Shown: positions 24,940 to 38,200, numbered from the stretch's first letter. The stretch: DNA of 64,000 bases from Favolaschia claudopus (GCA_037176885.1 JAWWNJ010000097.1:310001-374000), one strand, 5' to 3'. Notes: a model not told the origin generated them from the letters alone. Translations and numbers: made by a program.

Positions 24940-27856
24940 ATGCCACTAGACGTGGTTTCTGTACTCAGTACGGCGTTCACCATCGCGCAGTTCATACACT
25001 CCACCGTAGAACGAATCCAGACCAGCAAACAACAACTTCGACTGTTGTCCGCGTCTGCTGCTACCCTGCTGACAACATTGAATGAGGAATTCAGTCAAGC
25101 CCGAATCCTCCCAGAAAGATGCACGCAGCCTCTGGCCGATTTGGAGATGTAAATAAAATGGATATCTCTCACACGGCATCTGCTAATGAATGCATAGACT
25201 GCTTCACGATATTCATTGCTTCGTTGACAATGAGAAGGAGGCAGGATTCATGAAGATGCTTTTGCTTAAGGACATGCGACTTTCAGCAATCGAAATCTTC
25301 AACAGACGAATAGGCACCCTAATTACCAGATTCCAGGTCTGTGGCACATTTTATTCGTGCGCTGAAGCTGATAGAGCGTAGGTTTCGTCGCTTCTAAACA
25401 TTCAGTCTATCCTCGCGGAGAGCAAAGAAGCCCAACAGAAAGACACAGAGACGTTGCATGCGTATCTGAGCTCGCTGGAAAAGAACAATGCAAAATTACT
25501 TCAGACACTCGGTGAGCTGAGCCAGCAGATTATTCAAGTATGGTCGTGCTGAACGGGTGAAATTGTGGCTAGAAATCAATCAAAGAAATACAATAGCAAT
25601 GATGGTTTCGCTACAAAAACAACTCAACCGTCAGAACATTGACGGCGCAGAGCAGAAATTCTACGCACATACCCTGGCGTACCTGACCTCTCGGAGCGGA
25701 AAATCAGTCAAGTTGGAGGAATGGATGATTGCTGCTTTCGAGGTCGACTATGACGAGGAAATTGGTGCTGGTGGCTTGTAGGTTTGATTTTGATTGAGTG
25801 GCATTTTCCCTCTCAAATTTCCTAGCGGCACAGTATATCGGGGGACGTGGAATCGAACCGAGGTGGCCATTAAAGTACTTCAGAATGAGGCGGGTATCAA
25901 ACCCAGCATCTCCGTGCGTTTATCAGTCCCGAATTATCTCTGTTCTTGAACTAACACCAAATGAAATGAAGGCTCTTCGATCTGAAATAGATGTGAGTGT
26001 TTTTGTTCCTGTTCGGAAGATCTATTACACTAACAAAACCCGTTAGATCTGGTCGACACTTCGACATCCCAACATCATCCAATTTCTGGGAGCAAATACT
26101 CTAGATGACAGGCCGTTTGTTGTTATGCCCTTCATTCCATATAATGCCCGGGATTTCCTCCGAGAAAGGCCCTCCTTTGACCCTTTACATATTGTTGGTG
26201 TTTTTCATCCATATTGTGACTACCGGTTTTCACTTCAATCCATAGCTTCGCGACATCTCTCTCGGGTTAGAATGCCTTCACCTGCGTAAAATTTGCCACG
26301 GAGACTTGAAAGGTGTAAGTCAAGAAATTTCGGTGTTTCATTTGAATGCAAACTCATTTTTACTCGGCAAATAGTTGAATGTCTTGGTTGAGAATTCAGG
26401 ACGTGCATTATTGTGTGATTTTGGGCTTACACGCCTCAGAGCTGACACAACAGCCCGGACCAACGCCCAGGATTCTCTTCAAATCCAGGGAAGCCGTAAT
26501 TGGATGGCACCAGAGCTTATGAATGGATCGCGAGCTCGACCGCCTTCGGATATATATGCTTTCAGCATGACATTGTACGAGGTACGGACAAACCTGACAT
26601 TCTATGGTCTGCATTTTGACTCAATCACTTGTGTAGTTGTATACCAACGAAATTCCCTTGTTTTCAGTCGCCTATGCCGACCTCTTCGACCTTGTGGCTC
26701 GACGTGGCGGGCGTCCGGAACGACCGGATCCTGATGAGGGACGACCTATATCAGACGAGCTCTGGGAACTCACGGAGAAATGCTGGAGCGCTGACCCGCA
26801 TACGCGGCCAACAGCGACCCAATTACACGATACACTGAAGTCCATGCTCTCTCGTTCGCCGCCGCCGCCGCCCATCAAAGCACCTACTACCATTCAGTCC
26901 GAACCACCAACATCTCGTTCTTCGGAGGAAACCACAAACACTTCTGCTTTGGCTGCGCGTCTAAAGAACACCCTCTCCATAAAACGCCTTCGAGGAGAGA
27001 GAAATAAAATTCCGCGTACTGTGGGTGGGTCGAGTGCTGTTGGAGATCAACCGCAGTCGGCATCTTCCGCTGCAACAGCAAATTTAGAGGCAGCGATCGG
27101 ATATGACGACCACCTGAATAGTCTAACCATCAACCAGGATTGGGGTTTGGGAGCAGACGGGTTCCAGCATTTGCCCGAGCTACAAAGCAAGATATTACAA
27201 GACAGGAAGGAGTCACTTGGGGATCAAGATCCACTGACTTTTTCCGCCATGTTGAACTTGGCGTCGACATATCATAGACTGCAATTGTTCGAACGGGCAG
27301 CGGAACTTCAATTGCAGGCTATCGAGGGGCGGAAAGCAGTCTTGGGACCCGGCCATGCCGACACTCTCACAGCGATGTGCAACTTGGCTGCCACCTATCG
27401 GAGTCTGGGCCAGCTGGAGGATGCACTGCGCATCGGCCAGGATGCATTCAATGGTCGAAAAATATTGTTCGGCGCAACGAACCTCAAAACGCTGAGTGCG
27501 CTGCATGGCGTTGGGCTGACATACTATAGGATGAAGCAGTATGCGGCGGCGAAGGAAATCCACTCGGGTATCCTCAAGGACAGGAAAACACTGCTCGGAA
27601 AAAGCCACAACGACACCTTGATTTCGATGGAATGTCTAGCTCTGAGTTACCACGGTCTTGGGGAGGATCAGAAAGCGAAGCAGCTGGCGGACAGAGTCGT
27701 CGCAGAGCGGAAGAAAATTTTGGGAAAAGATCATCCTCATACTCGAGCTTCGATAGCAACATTGACTACGATTGAGGTAAGGGTTCAGTGACTGAACATA
27801 TTGAAGTGCTGAATTTTATGCAGGGACATATTCCTACAGTATTTGATTCGTATTGA
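24940..27856 (+). CDS. MLKL/HeLo-like helical domain - TKL kinase - TPR protein
   Basis: Eleven exons: 24940-25148, 25198-25336, 25382-25511, 25573-25777, 25826-25913, 25972-25992, 26047-26193, 26246-26314, 26375-26581, 26637-27776, 27824-27856. All phases close, giving 795 aa; without the last splice the frame stops at 27791. Residues 1-115 are an amphipathic helical bundle (start MPLDVVSVLSTAFTIAQFIH) resembling the MLKL N-terminal/HeLo-like adaptor and cell-death domains of fungi; 116-215 continue helical. Residues about 220-475 are a tyrosine-kinase-like domain with the key motifs present: GAGGFGTVYRG loop, VAIK lysine, HGDLKGLN catalytic loop, DFG, and WMAPEL. A Ser/Pro-rich linker leads to four about 42-residue kinesin-light-chain-type TPRs (about 590-780), each with a (D/N)TLxxMxxLAxxY-like core. 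Likely a signalling kinase whose TPRs sense a partner. The helical-domain call is by pattern only. Confidence 0.85.
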
Positions 27857-28455
27857 TTCGATTCGAAAAATTCCGTATCACGATCCAATTTGCCTACCTG
27901 GCCATGTGAAACTCCAGCGGAATGTGTATTGTTTTGTTTCACAGAATGTATCGAACACTCGCACAGCGCCGGTATATGTTCCAGAACATCACAGGTGCTG
28001 ATTCGTTGTGATTACTTACAGTCCTCAGACGCTTGCTGAGCCCGAGTACACCGTCAGCAACGTGCAACACATTTCTGCGGTGGTGATGGTTTGCGACAAG
28101 GTTGATTCGGCTATTCGGCAACGATGATACCAGGATTAGACACTGGACAGTCTTCAGCAACGGTGCCGCTTACGCCGCGGCATATCTCACAATTCCGAGA
28201 AGTTGAAAAATGCGGAGGGCATGCTTTTCAATGCAGTACCTTACTGAGCATTAAGTACTCTGAGTTCATGCAGTGGTTTATCCCGGGAATTTGTATCAAA
28301 TTTAAATTCGATTTAAATAGCTGAAGGTCTTCAATTTTGGGTTACTTACTTTCGAACGGCATTGTTGGTTGTACCCTTGATTAATTGCAACTGTGCTATG
28401 GCCCGGGAAAGATTTATTCCTCACCGATCCTTTGTTGTCAATCTGTAGATTTACT
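27857..28455. other. Intergenic
   Basis: 3' side of the kinase-TPR gene. No gene recognised; moderately AT-rich. Confidence 0.35.
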
Positions 28456-28873
28456 AGTCTGAAACTACTGGCACCTGTCAACCCGGACCTCGGGAAAACG
28501 TGACTTTTCCCACGTCCAAATTGGGAAGTGAAGCGTCGTTCGCCCACTTTGACTCACTATATGGTCGTATCTTAGTACTCAGTGCACTTGTATTACTATA
28601 TAGTCCCCGTATGTAGCTTTCTCTGATAATTTTCAGGCACAATTGGAGGATTTTGCGGGTTCCATCAAAATCAGTTGAACATGCATTTGCGGCCCACCCT
28701 CAACTATGTTAAAGAAGGGGATTACTCTGGCACTGTCTAATACATTCTATCTACCACTCTATACCCAACCTACGGCCCTAATACCTTCGCAATGGTGGAA
28801 TCGACCGGATTTGGACGTGGGAAAAGTCACGTTTTCCGAGGTACGGGTTGACAGGTGCCAGTAATTTCAGACT
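28456..28873. mobile_element. MITE with about 60-bp terminal inverted repeats, TA-flanked
   Basis: The arm at 28456-28522 is repeated in inverse orientation at 28808-28873, with about 60 matching bases and a few mismatches; the core is CTGGCACCTGTCAACCCG, followed by GACTTTTCCCACGTCC further in. If the end is placed at CTGGCACC (28468 and 28861), each side is flanked by TA, the target duplication of Tc1/mariner elements. However, matching continues about 10 bases outward (AGTCTGAAA), so the exact end is open. The interior of about 290 bp has no coding frame. Confidence 0.75.
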
Positions 28874-29110
28874 CTATATATAATATAAAAAGATTTATCG
28901 ACTATCATAAATCTCATAGAGTCTGACTTGGTGAGACTATAGATTTACGTGACAAGAGTCGCCTCATCAGCCGCATGTTATGAACTCAAGTTGCGAGTCT
29001 TTGAACCTATTTTACTTCCCGTGGTTTCGAGTCGGATTGCTCGAACCTGAAAATGGATTCTGCAGATTACCGATTTCCTTGTTGCACAGATTCAAGGCTG
29101 CCATCATATA
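28874..29110. other. Spacer between two inverted-repeat elements
   Basis: AT-rich, no gene seen. Confidence 0.3.
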
Positions 29111-29811
29111 GGATTTACAGCTGTTTGCGGAACTTAGGGCGCGGCCAATTTCTTTCCTAAAATGGACAGTTTACGTTGATTTGGACCCAATATTTTTATA
29201 TGGGCGTGTTAGCATTGCTTGTCTGCAGGTGCCCCGCTACTCAGTTTGAGATTCGGCGGGGTAGAAACTCGATAATATAGGAAATGCTTGATCATCCGAA
29301 TTTCCGCTATTATAAGATCAGACGAACTTCAGGGAAGCCAGCATGTGGTGGAAGCAACTCAGGGAGTGTTTTACAGACGCAGATATAGTTTGATTGTAAA
29401 TCTATCGCGACGTTCCCGTACAAATGTGCTTCGGAATCTGCCTGTAGCTATCAGATGAGGATACTGCAAATAGTCAATCAGTGGAGGCCAATGTAACACA
29501 TCTGCGTCTTTGAAACACTCTTTGGACTGTTCTGGCAAGATACTGGTATCCTTGAAGTCTATCTGAGCTTATACCAACCAAAATTTGCAAAATAGGGGAT
29601 TTTCTGTATTATCAGGTATTTACTGCTTAGATTCGCCAAACAAGTAGCTAGGCACCTGCGTATAAGCAAGGAGAACGCGCCCATACAAAAATCTAACTAA
29701 TATCCCAGAGAGCAAGCTCATAATGAGCGAAATGCTCCAAATCAACGTAAAGTGTCCATTTTAGGAAAAAAAATCGGCCGCGCCCTAAGTTCCGCAAACA
29801 GCTGTAAATCC
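29111..29811. mobile_element. Foldback-type MITE, about 700 bp
   Basis: The first roughly 140 bases are repeated inversely in the last 140. The outer arm begins GGATTTACAGCTGTTTGCGG and includes TAGGGCGCGGCC, TTCCTAAAATGGACA and TTTACGTTGATTTGGA. The match resumes after a small gap with TATGGGCG and GCAGGTGCC. Interior sequences (CACTC...AAAC near 29358 and 29510) also pair, so the whole element can fold into one long imperfect hairpin. No coding frame and no clear target-site duplication. Confidence 0.75.
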
Positions 29812-29931
29812 GACCGACCCGACTCCATCTCGTCGACAACATATTTTACAACAGAATGCGGGACCAACTTCCATAGGCCGCAAACTGTCCATCCTCAACG
29901 GAAAATGGGGTTGTTTGGTATAACAACTGAA

Positions 29932-31710
29932 TCAACACCTCTCGCTTCGTGGCTTCATATTTTCAAGGACACTAATGTTACTCTCGCCATCCTCTAGTGT
30001 CGACACTTGGTTCCGGATCTCTAGCTCATGAGATATGCCAGTAGACCGATTCAGGTAGGACGGAAGGGTTACTGTAGCATGACTCGGATTTGCTAGTTGT
30101 TCCCGTACATGCTCGCGAGAGTTGAGTCTGCAGGGGCAAGTCGGCATTGGTTAGTGTTTAAACAACTCCACAATGGCAACATACATGGACAACAAGCTGA
30201 GTGTATAGACTGAATAATTTTCACGATCAACCATGTCGGAAAGGTTGCTTCAAGTTCTAGGAAAGAAGAGATAAGGGACTCACGTCGGACCAGAACAAAA
30301 AATAGGCTGTATGATACAGCGTTAGCTATTCCGCAATTTCCAAAGACTTCAGGCATTGTAAACTTACGGCAGTTGATTTAAATTCATGGAGAACAGGTGT
30401 GTCTAGTGGCAAGCCATGTTAATTCGATATTTCTGCGTAGAAGAATGAATCCCAACGCACCACAACAATATCGGCAAGGCCAAAAACGAGCGTGAACACG
30501 CCGGTGTTCAACGCTTGCACCGCGAGCGTGTTGACTGCCTTTTTAGTTCTTCGGTAATCGGTATGAGTGAGTAAGATTGAGAGGAGATTTGGAAGCAGGG
30601 ACAATGTGTACCTGATAAAGACCTGACTCTTATTCCTCAGCAAGTAGTACAGCATTCCTGTCGATATAATGATGTCGGCTGCCAATTGAACCGCTATCAT
30701 CGCGAGTGAATAGGTCTGAAACCAGTTGAGTGTGTTGCAGTTTTGGATCCCAGCAAAGAAAAAGGACTTACTCCAACCGAAAAGTGTTGCATAAATCTGA
30801 AGCAGAGGTCAGCGAATTCTCGGTGCGACCATCAAGTAACATGGTTGACATACAAGTTCCCTGCGATGACGATAGAAATGCCTAAACGCATATGAGAAAA
30901 TAATCAATCCAATACCGAATTTGACTCACCGAATGCACCAAGTGCACAGACGAACTATCATAGTAAACCGAGATGATTCCACCAAAAAGCAAATGAAGGC
31001 GTAACTCACAATGGGAACCGGAAAAACAAGAGACTTTTGCGAAAGCATGTAAATTCTATATGCATAGAAAAATTGAACCAGGCTGGCCGAAATACCTAAA
31101 CGCACGTATATGAAAGGACTAAAGCCAAATTTATCATTGGTGGGGCATACCTCCTACAGGAATCTGTAACTAGAAAGCATCATCTAATTTGATACCCGAA
31201 AACTGGGGCGTCAAATTTGTGAACATACCTTAAGGCTCCTGTTAAGCTTCGTTTAGTTCAGGTCGTAATAAGTCGATCATCGCTTGCGGCTCACCACGGC
31301 GGATAACGTCCAAACTGTGCATAATCACCAAAGTTGGTAACAGACATATGATACATGGTGTGCGATATGAGGGCCACATGAAAGGCGTCGAGTGCTAGCA
31401 AAACGATAACCTTCAAAGTTCAGATGGGCAATCAACGTCAGGAAAATTGACGAAAGAATTTACAAGGATCTTCAGATATACAGAGTCCCGCGAACAGTGA
31501 TTCGTGAAATACAGGTAAACCTGCTGGCAGGTCGCGCCAAATAAACTTGAGGAAAGAATGTGTGAAATGGTACGTTGAACAATGGCGGTGAAAGGAACGT
31601 ACATGGAGGATAGGACAAGTCCAACGAGGAGACTTCCAAGCACATTATCGTCTAGTTTCAATGGGAAGGGAAGGCATGGAGGGGCTCGTACCGCAGATCG
31701 AGGTACTCAT
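29932..31710 (-). CDS. DUF6534-type multi-pass membrane protein, 305 aa
   Basis: Fifteen exons on the minus strand close in phase: 31710-31692, 31651-31603, 31545-31464, 31410-31295, 31238-31229, 31169-31151, 31095-31010, 30954-30930, 30881-30854, 30796-30772, 30715-30612, 30548-30457, 30325-30284, 30209-30185, 30127-29932. The protein follows the Agaricomycete DUF6534/seven-helix pattern: LGSLLVGLVLSSILFGATC (helix 1), LDAFHVALISHTMYHMSVTN, LVQFFYAYRIYMLS, later AADIIISTGMLYYLLRNKSQ, then TKKAVNTLAVQALNTG and the final helix before RLYTLSLLSILNSRE. A hydrophilic C-tail follows. The function of the family is unknown; a receptor-like or transporter-like plasma-membrane role is often guessed. 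One exon is only 10 nt and another 19 nt. The donor after exon 12 (GTTGGG) is weak but is the one that fits the phase. Confidence 0.88.
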
Positions 31711-33255
31711 CCTGCTTTATATCAATACTTCACTGTGGCCAAGTTGGGCCGCTCATCGCCTTTCCATAGCACTGATTCTCAATCGACTGTTAGAACGTGC
31801 CTTGATCAACGCGGTAATCTGTTGAACAAAGCGGATGGCGTTACGCCACCAATAATATTATGCTGCTATGCAGCTAAATTTAGAAGCGAATTTCTTGAGT
31901 TTACGTTTCAATATGCTAAGCCAAGGGTCACCTATGTGTAGGATAGTGAGGATCACAATCGCCGAACGATACACCCGAATTAATTTGCTGTCAGTTAGTT
32001 TAACACATACTTGGAATAGGGCCGGACCGAAGCTAGAGACGCAGCGACAGTGGCTGCTTCATATATTAGTCAGAAGCTCAGCGAATGACGGACAGAAGAA
32101 GCAAAGATATCTACCCAGCTATTAGTCCAAATTGAGCTAAGGTCATCCGCAAAGCGAGTAATGAGTATTGGAGCACAGACAGACAGATTAATATTGCGAC
32201 GCAGTAGTGATTTTCAATCATTACTTTTCGCAGATTTGTCCTCAAGTCGTTCAGCTCACTCGATTTCAGAAAGCGAGGCAGCATGGAAGCCGTACCTGAA
32301 CCGGGAAAACCGAACTTGTCCGGCCACCAGTGACCACCATATCTTCAGCCTTGTTTATGAAGCCCGTGAGCGAGGTGACGATGAAGCCTCCCTCCAGCAC
32401 ATACAAGACGATGGTTCAAGCCAGTGTTTCGTCGCCGCTGCGGCAGACTGTGAACCCCACAAGTGATTCAGACACAAGGGACTCGGAGTCGCCGGAGTCG
32501 GGACAATTCACTCAACCGTTGGATAACCACGGTGGCCCTTTGACAGGATTTGCAAGTGGGTTAAGGTTGAATCTTCGCAATCGCTGGCCGTTTTATGCTG
32601 GAGAAAGTCACCACAGAGGACGAGGGGGTGAATCATCCTGGACGCGAGAGGCAAGTTCTTTCGGCCGATACTCCGAATTGGGCCAAGCATTGATCCGGTT
32701 TGGGCCGCGTTCCTCACTCTTCCCACGTTCTCCTTGCGTTCTCCTCTTCTGCTTTCTACAAACGAAGTTTCTGGACCTCAACGAGAAATGGTGCCTTGCT
32801 TTTTGAAGTACAGGAATCTGGACTCGGCGGAATCATCACGGCTCAATCGGGTTGCAGTGTTAGTTCACTGGCATTGCACTGGCACTTACCATCCTTCATG
32901 AGACCCACCGTCCTGCACTGGTTCATCAAATCAGCTATCTTCCGGAAGCTTGATATGTATACATACTTGCCATCCCATTCGTCAGATCCATTGGCTGTGA
33001 GAGGAGGCAGTGCGCCTAAAGTTAACTTCGGGCTGTGTCTGTTGATGCGAGACGCCTTTCGGGGTGGTGCAAGCTCTCGACTTGACTTGTGACGAGATCT
33101 TTTTGCCACCAGTCCTCGTCTACCAATTTCACCCGCGCAAACCTTCTTGTGCACTCGTCGCCATCACCGTTCAGTGGACCCAACGCGTTACGCCTCAACT
33201 GTGAGTAGCAATGAGTTGAATAGAATCCGAGTCGTGTTTGATAATATTAGGCGCC
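31711..33255. other. Intergenic or decayed sequence
   Basis: Open frames on both strands are short and unrecognised. A GT-AG intron-like segment at about 33199-33250 ends just before the ATG of the next gene, so its 5' UTR is probably spliced. The 31750-32450 part may be decayed coding sequence, but I could not assign it. Confidence 0.35.
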
Positions 33256-35294
33256 ATGTTCTCGCGATCCAGTCATTTCACGATAGCAGGCGGAACATTT
33301 AACAGCATCGCTAGATACATCTCCACACCAGCTCATCCATCTGGTAGGACGCCTTTTCTCAAATCAGAACTCTAGATTTTATTCATAATCGACAGATTGT
33401 CGTAGAATAACCCTCGGCGACATAGAGCTACAGGGCGAAATCTACGTCAAAGATGGCTCCCGTATTGTTTATCCTTGCCACAGGAAACGGGGTTTTCGCC
33501 GCGTTTATTCTGCCAGAGTCGACGATCGACCTTCCAATTTTACTGCTGTTGTATATGAGGGCGAAGACGCCGAAAAAGTCATTCGAATCACAGTTCTTAC
33601 CTTAACGCCGATCCTCACATGATTGTCATAGACTTGGACTGAGGAAGTTGCCAGATACAGCTCAATTCGGTATCCTGCTTTTACTCTGGCTTTTTATAAC
33701 AAGTTGAATCCATCAACTCTAGCCACCCAAACGTGCTTCAGATCTTTGCAACCGCGCAGGCAGGAAATCTGCACGCGACAATATTTCACGGCGGTCCGTA
33801 CACACTTTGTTCAGGATTTATTTAGCTTTAAATGTTCGAATCAGATATAATTCCATTCAAACACTTCATAAACCTTTATCGTCAATCCCCATTATTGACC
33901 GTATATATCTATGCTTCCATTGTGAGTGTGCCTAAATCTCTGCCGGTTTTTATGCGGACTGACGCGATGCGCAAGATCACTGAGTTCAAGGTATACCGGA
34001 AACGCTTACTCTACTGATGTACGTTGCCTAACAAACGACTTTACAGGCTGTCGAGAATTATTTTACATCGACTTTCGGGTGCACCTTGGTGAATAGTCCT
34101 CGTCGTTGATATCTCGAACTAACTCGAGCTCAACACTCAAGTATGACCTACAAGCAATGCTCCTGACCCGCCGTTCGACCGGGCGACTTTGCATCGACAT
34201 CTTTGCAAGCGACGTTTCTGCGTACATCTACGACGCAGAATCCATGATATCTGACTTCGAAGATATTCCGTCTATGATGAACGATTTAACTCAACGAACC
34301 AAAATCCCCAAGTCTTTATCACTGACGCATTATCACGAAATCTGTCATTGGTATTTAGGAAGGTCTCGATTTGACCGGCTGCCTAGCGGACAGCCCGTGA
34401 ATTTCGGTGCGATTATTCGTTGGCCTTCGAACGATTCTCTCGAAAATGCTATTGAAATCGCGTCTTTGCCGAGTTTCACGGATTTTGATCTCGATATGCG
34501 ATGGAGCTGGTTGGGATTTGCCATCGAAGATACCTCGTATATGATGGCGAATGAATGGCTCCGGTGAGTTTTGTTTCGGTTCCTCGCTCTATTACAGCAG
34601 CAGTGTATCTCTCTAATTCCCTGTACTCAAGAATTTCATCTAAAGACGCCGTCAGTACGGCGGCAATTCAAGCATTCTCGCTAAACTGGCAGTATGAAAA
34701 TGTATGGTTGAGTCAAGCGAACCATATATTCGTCCACGGTGGGATCACGTCTAACTTACACGAATATGGTACAGTCTCATTAGCTCGAATATTCTCGCTT
34801 TGAACTGAGAAGGGCTATAGCTGTCCTAGACAACGTTAGATTCTGGCTCAAAATCGAACCTGGCAAAATCGATCCACCACAAGGTTACCTGTTTCTGTGC
34901 CCCGCACAACGTTTCCACCTCGGCGACTCATGCCATTCGTTCGCCTGGCCGGAATGTCCCGCATATTGGTCTCTCGATCCACTCGGTATCGACCGGCTAG
35001 ATCCGGCATCGGCGACTGCGTTGGGATTTCCAAACTTGAACTTCTCTACGGCGATGTGGTGGCGATCTTGGGACGAGAGTGTGTACACCGGGCTCCGTCA
35101 ATTCCATGAAGGTAAGGGATTTGATGCGGAGAGTAAGGAGGTTGCGATGCATCTGGGACAGCCGTTATATGAACTGGCAGCCAGGGAGCTGGACGATGAA
35201 TATGTTTACGGTAAGTCCTCTCTGTTTTTTCGCGTTCGTAGTAAATTTATTCAAACACACTGCCCCAGTTGAGGTCGAGGATTTAGCACAATAG
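33256..35294 (+). CDS. WLSQANHIF family, copy A
   Basis: Multi-exon gene; first exons 33256-33343, 33396-33577, 33632-33669, 33723-33793, then a D-IIPFKHFINLYRQSPLL exon from 33844, and the last exon ends at 35294. Segments in order: a short N-terminus with FTIAGGTFN but no Gly-rich repeat; ITLGDIELQ followed by a VYSARVDD...VVYEGEDAEK block; RHPNVLQIFATA; DIIPFKHFINLYRQSPLLTV; RRSTGRLCIDI; VWLSQANHIFVHGGITSN; PPQGYLFLCP; CPAYWSLDPLG; and WDESVYTGLRQFHEGKGFD near the end. The HPNVLQ block and its upstream VVYEG strand resemble a kinase N-lobe with the usual lysine motif lost. I know the family only as a recurrent unnamed Agaricomycete group; its function is unknown. No membrane anchor is seen in this copy. 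Confidence 0.75.
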
Positions 35295-38200
35295 GGCGCA
35301 AGAATATCGAGAATTCACCTCAAACAGTGTTCTTGCGCTGCCAATCGCTTCTCAATAAATAACTCGGTAATATTAGCTAGCATTGTAATCGAAGTAAAAA
35401 CGAGGATTATCAACGGAAAAGAGTCCGGTATAGTACCAAGTAGGAGAGAAGTCGAGATGAAGATGTGCGAATGTAGGAGAAAGTATTACAGGACAACTAG
35501 TATATTAGAACAATGAACGTACGAAGCAAAAGAAGAACAAAAAGAAGAAGAATGAAAACAAAAGCGTACGCGGTCCTGCCGCCTTGCCAGATATCACCAC
35601 CCGCCCAATACATCTGCTTTCCTGCTGAAATCTAGAAGAAACACGAGATCTAGATGAACCCGCCACGTCGATCAACGAAGTAGTATGGTGCGTGAAAGAG
35701 AAGACATGGCGTCGTCGGGATGGAGAAGTAGATGAACGTTTGTTGGAGGTATCCAAATTAGAGGTGGGAAGGGAGGATGAGCGACCGCGGCCGAGGCGGG
35801 CGGGGCGGGTAACAGTGATAGAAGCTGGAACGAAGTCGCAGTCAACGAGCTTCTGGTGGACGAGAAATGGGAGGGGGGCCGATCATTTCAAATCGCTTCC
35901 ATGCTCCTGGTATCCATCGGCCACCAGAACCAGGCTTGAAGTGCTGAGTCGTGCCAAGATGAATACAGCCATGGCTTTGAGAGGCAACGCGGTACGGGTG
36001 ATGGACGACAGCAGACGTCGTTTGCGTGTACGGGAGCTGACAATACTAGCTAGAAGCGGCTGGAGGTAGGACGAGGGAAGCGAAGGAATCCGCACGAGCT
36101 GCTGACACAGGGTCTGTCACGAATCGCATCTCTCCGGATACAGACTACGACATTCCCCATGGCCAAGAAGAAGCCAAGCGGCGTGCACAGCAAATGCATG
36201 CATGTCCCGCAGGACATCGCGGCCAATGCGACGGCACTGGTCGCGAATCGCCCTCGCTCAGAGGTCAAATGCGTGAAAGCCACTCGAGTCCCGCCGGCTA
36301 GCATATTCCACGACCAAAATACAGGGCAGTGACTTCACGATGAACGCAGGAGCAGGCGGGTATATAGATAAACCAATCCCGGGGCATCCGCTGGACGGGG
36401 CATTGCAGAATCCAGGACGGAAAAGGAAAGTGCGTCGGGGCGGAGGGACACAGCCACCGCGAGGAAGGACACGAAATTTGGTGCGTGCAAGTGTTATCTT
36501 TACGCTGGTAGGAAGAGAGTGGCGGAGCAAGACGCCAAGGGAGAAGAAATAGAGAGGGCAGCACGTATGAACAACGACAACGAGTGCCTCGATACTATCT
36601 TCGCCTGGTCATCCTTTGGGTGCAGTCCTTTCATTGCACTTGAGCTGCGTCCTCGAACGGTTTCCCCGCACCTCCACATCTTCATTCGCTGCTTGTCCGT
36701 GACACAGGTGAGAACAGTGCGTCACCTGCGCCACTCGTAATAAAGTTGGGCGACCTCCGCCGCAGCACATGCACACGCCGACCAATCTTCATCAGCAAGA
36801 TACAACGGGCTGGGCACTCCGGTACGTGAAGGCATGAACGACTCCGCTGCCCTGACCGCGCGAAAACGTAGACGAGGTAGGGTGCCGTGCGACGATTGCG
36901 CGGTGAGCCTGGGGAGATTAGTCTTGATGGTGCAACGCCGAGTCAAGGACGGTCTGTATCTGATCAGATTAGAAACCCTGCAGCGTCGGGAATCGCGATG
37001 GGGAAGTGGGCCGATGAAGGAAGTCAAGGGAAGGTCGACTTCAAGTGCGCGCGACACAAGAGACGGCGGGCTTCAAATGTGCCCGCCCACCTCTTTCCAT
37101 ATCCTCCGATTCCATGAATCCGCATTCGTCCATCCGATCGTGTGTCGAAAACGGCGGCGGAGAATGCCAGACCGTTCGGCCGTCATGGACGGAGCGACAG
37201 GGGCCAGAGAGTGCTGATATTGGCGAGAACGAAAGAAGCAACGTAGCGGCGACGCAGGCGAAGGGCGGCGTTTATTGGCGTCAAGGGTCGGAGGGACTGA
37301 GATTTCGCGTATGCAATGGGGAGGCGAACCGTGGCGGACGGAAAGACACGAAATGGTCCTGGAGGGAGCGGATTGCGGAACGAGCAGATTCTGTCGGTCG
37401 GTCTGCAGCAAGGTCCTGCGGACATGGGAGGTGCGCGGCGTCCTCTTAAAGCTCCTTGCCTCCGTCCATCCCATCCCACCTGCACCAGTACGGTACTTCA
37501 AAGCTACGAAAAAACGAGACGCTCTGGCCATTAAAGCTAGACGAGCTGTCGAGACGCCGCAGTCGCCGCAGATAGCTCGATGGGATCCGGATAAGCAAGG
37601 CATCCTCGAGTATGGATTGTATCGAAGCAGCCACTCCGAGCTTGAGACAAAGCAAGCTCTAAGGGCGAAGCTTGCGGGCAGACACCAATGCTCCGCTGGA
37701 GATTCACGGCGCGTCCACGAGCACTATTTCACGTGGGCGAAAGCTGCAAGGATCATATTCAGATACGTACCAACGGCATGCTAGTATATAGACACCATAC
37801 GCGAACAAGTTGCGAACAACGATAGGCAGAAGGTTGTCTGCGTCGAAGGCCTTTCTTGGGAGCGAAAGCAACTCAGAGCCATTGACGAATATGCTGCATG
37901 AAGAAGTGTAAGCACGAGCGCCCGACAGTCGAGTGTATTCAAGCCCGGATTTTCTTACCTAAAATTCCAATCAAGACTGGGAGGAGTAAGACATGAAATC
38001 ATCTCCATACTCCTGGCATCGTGGCGCTTTCGAAAGCGACTCGTAGGTCGAGTGAAAAGCTACAGGTAAAGAGTCGCACGAATATAACAGCTCCGGGCTA
38101 CGGTGAAATGGCCCCTTAGGAGTTCAGGAGCATAGCGGAGACCTTCAGGTTTGAGCAGATTACTGCAGCAGGTCGAGATGAGCTTGAAATTCATTGCCCA

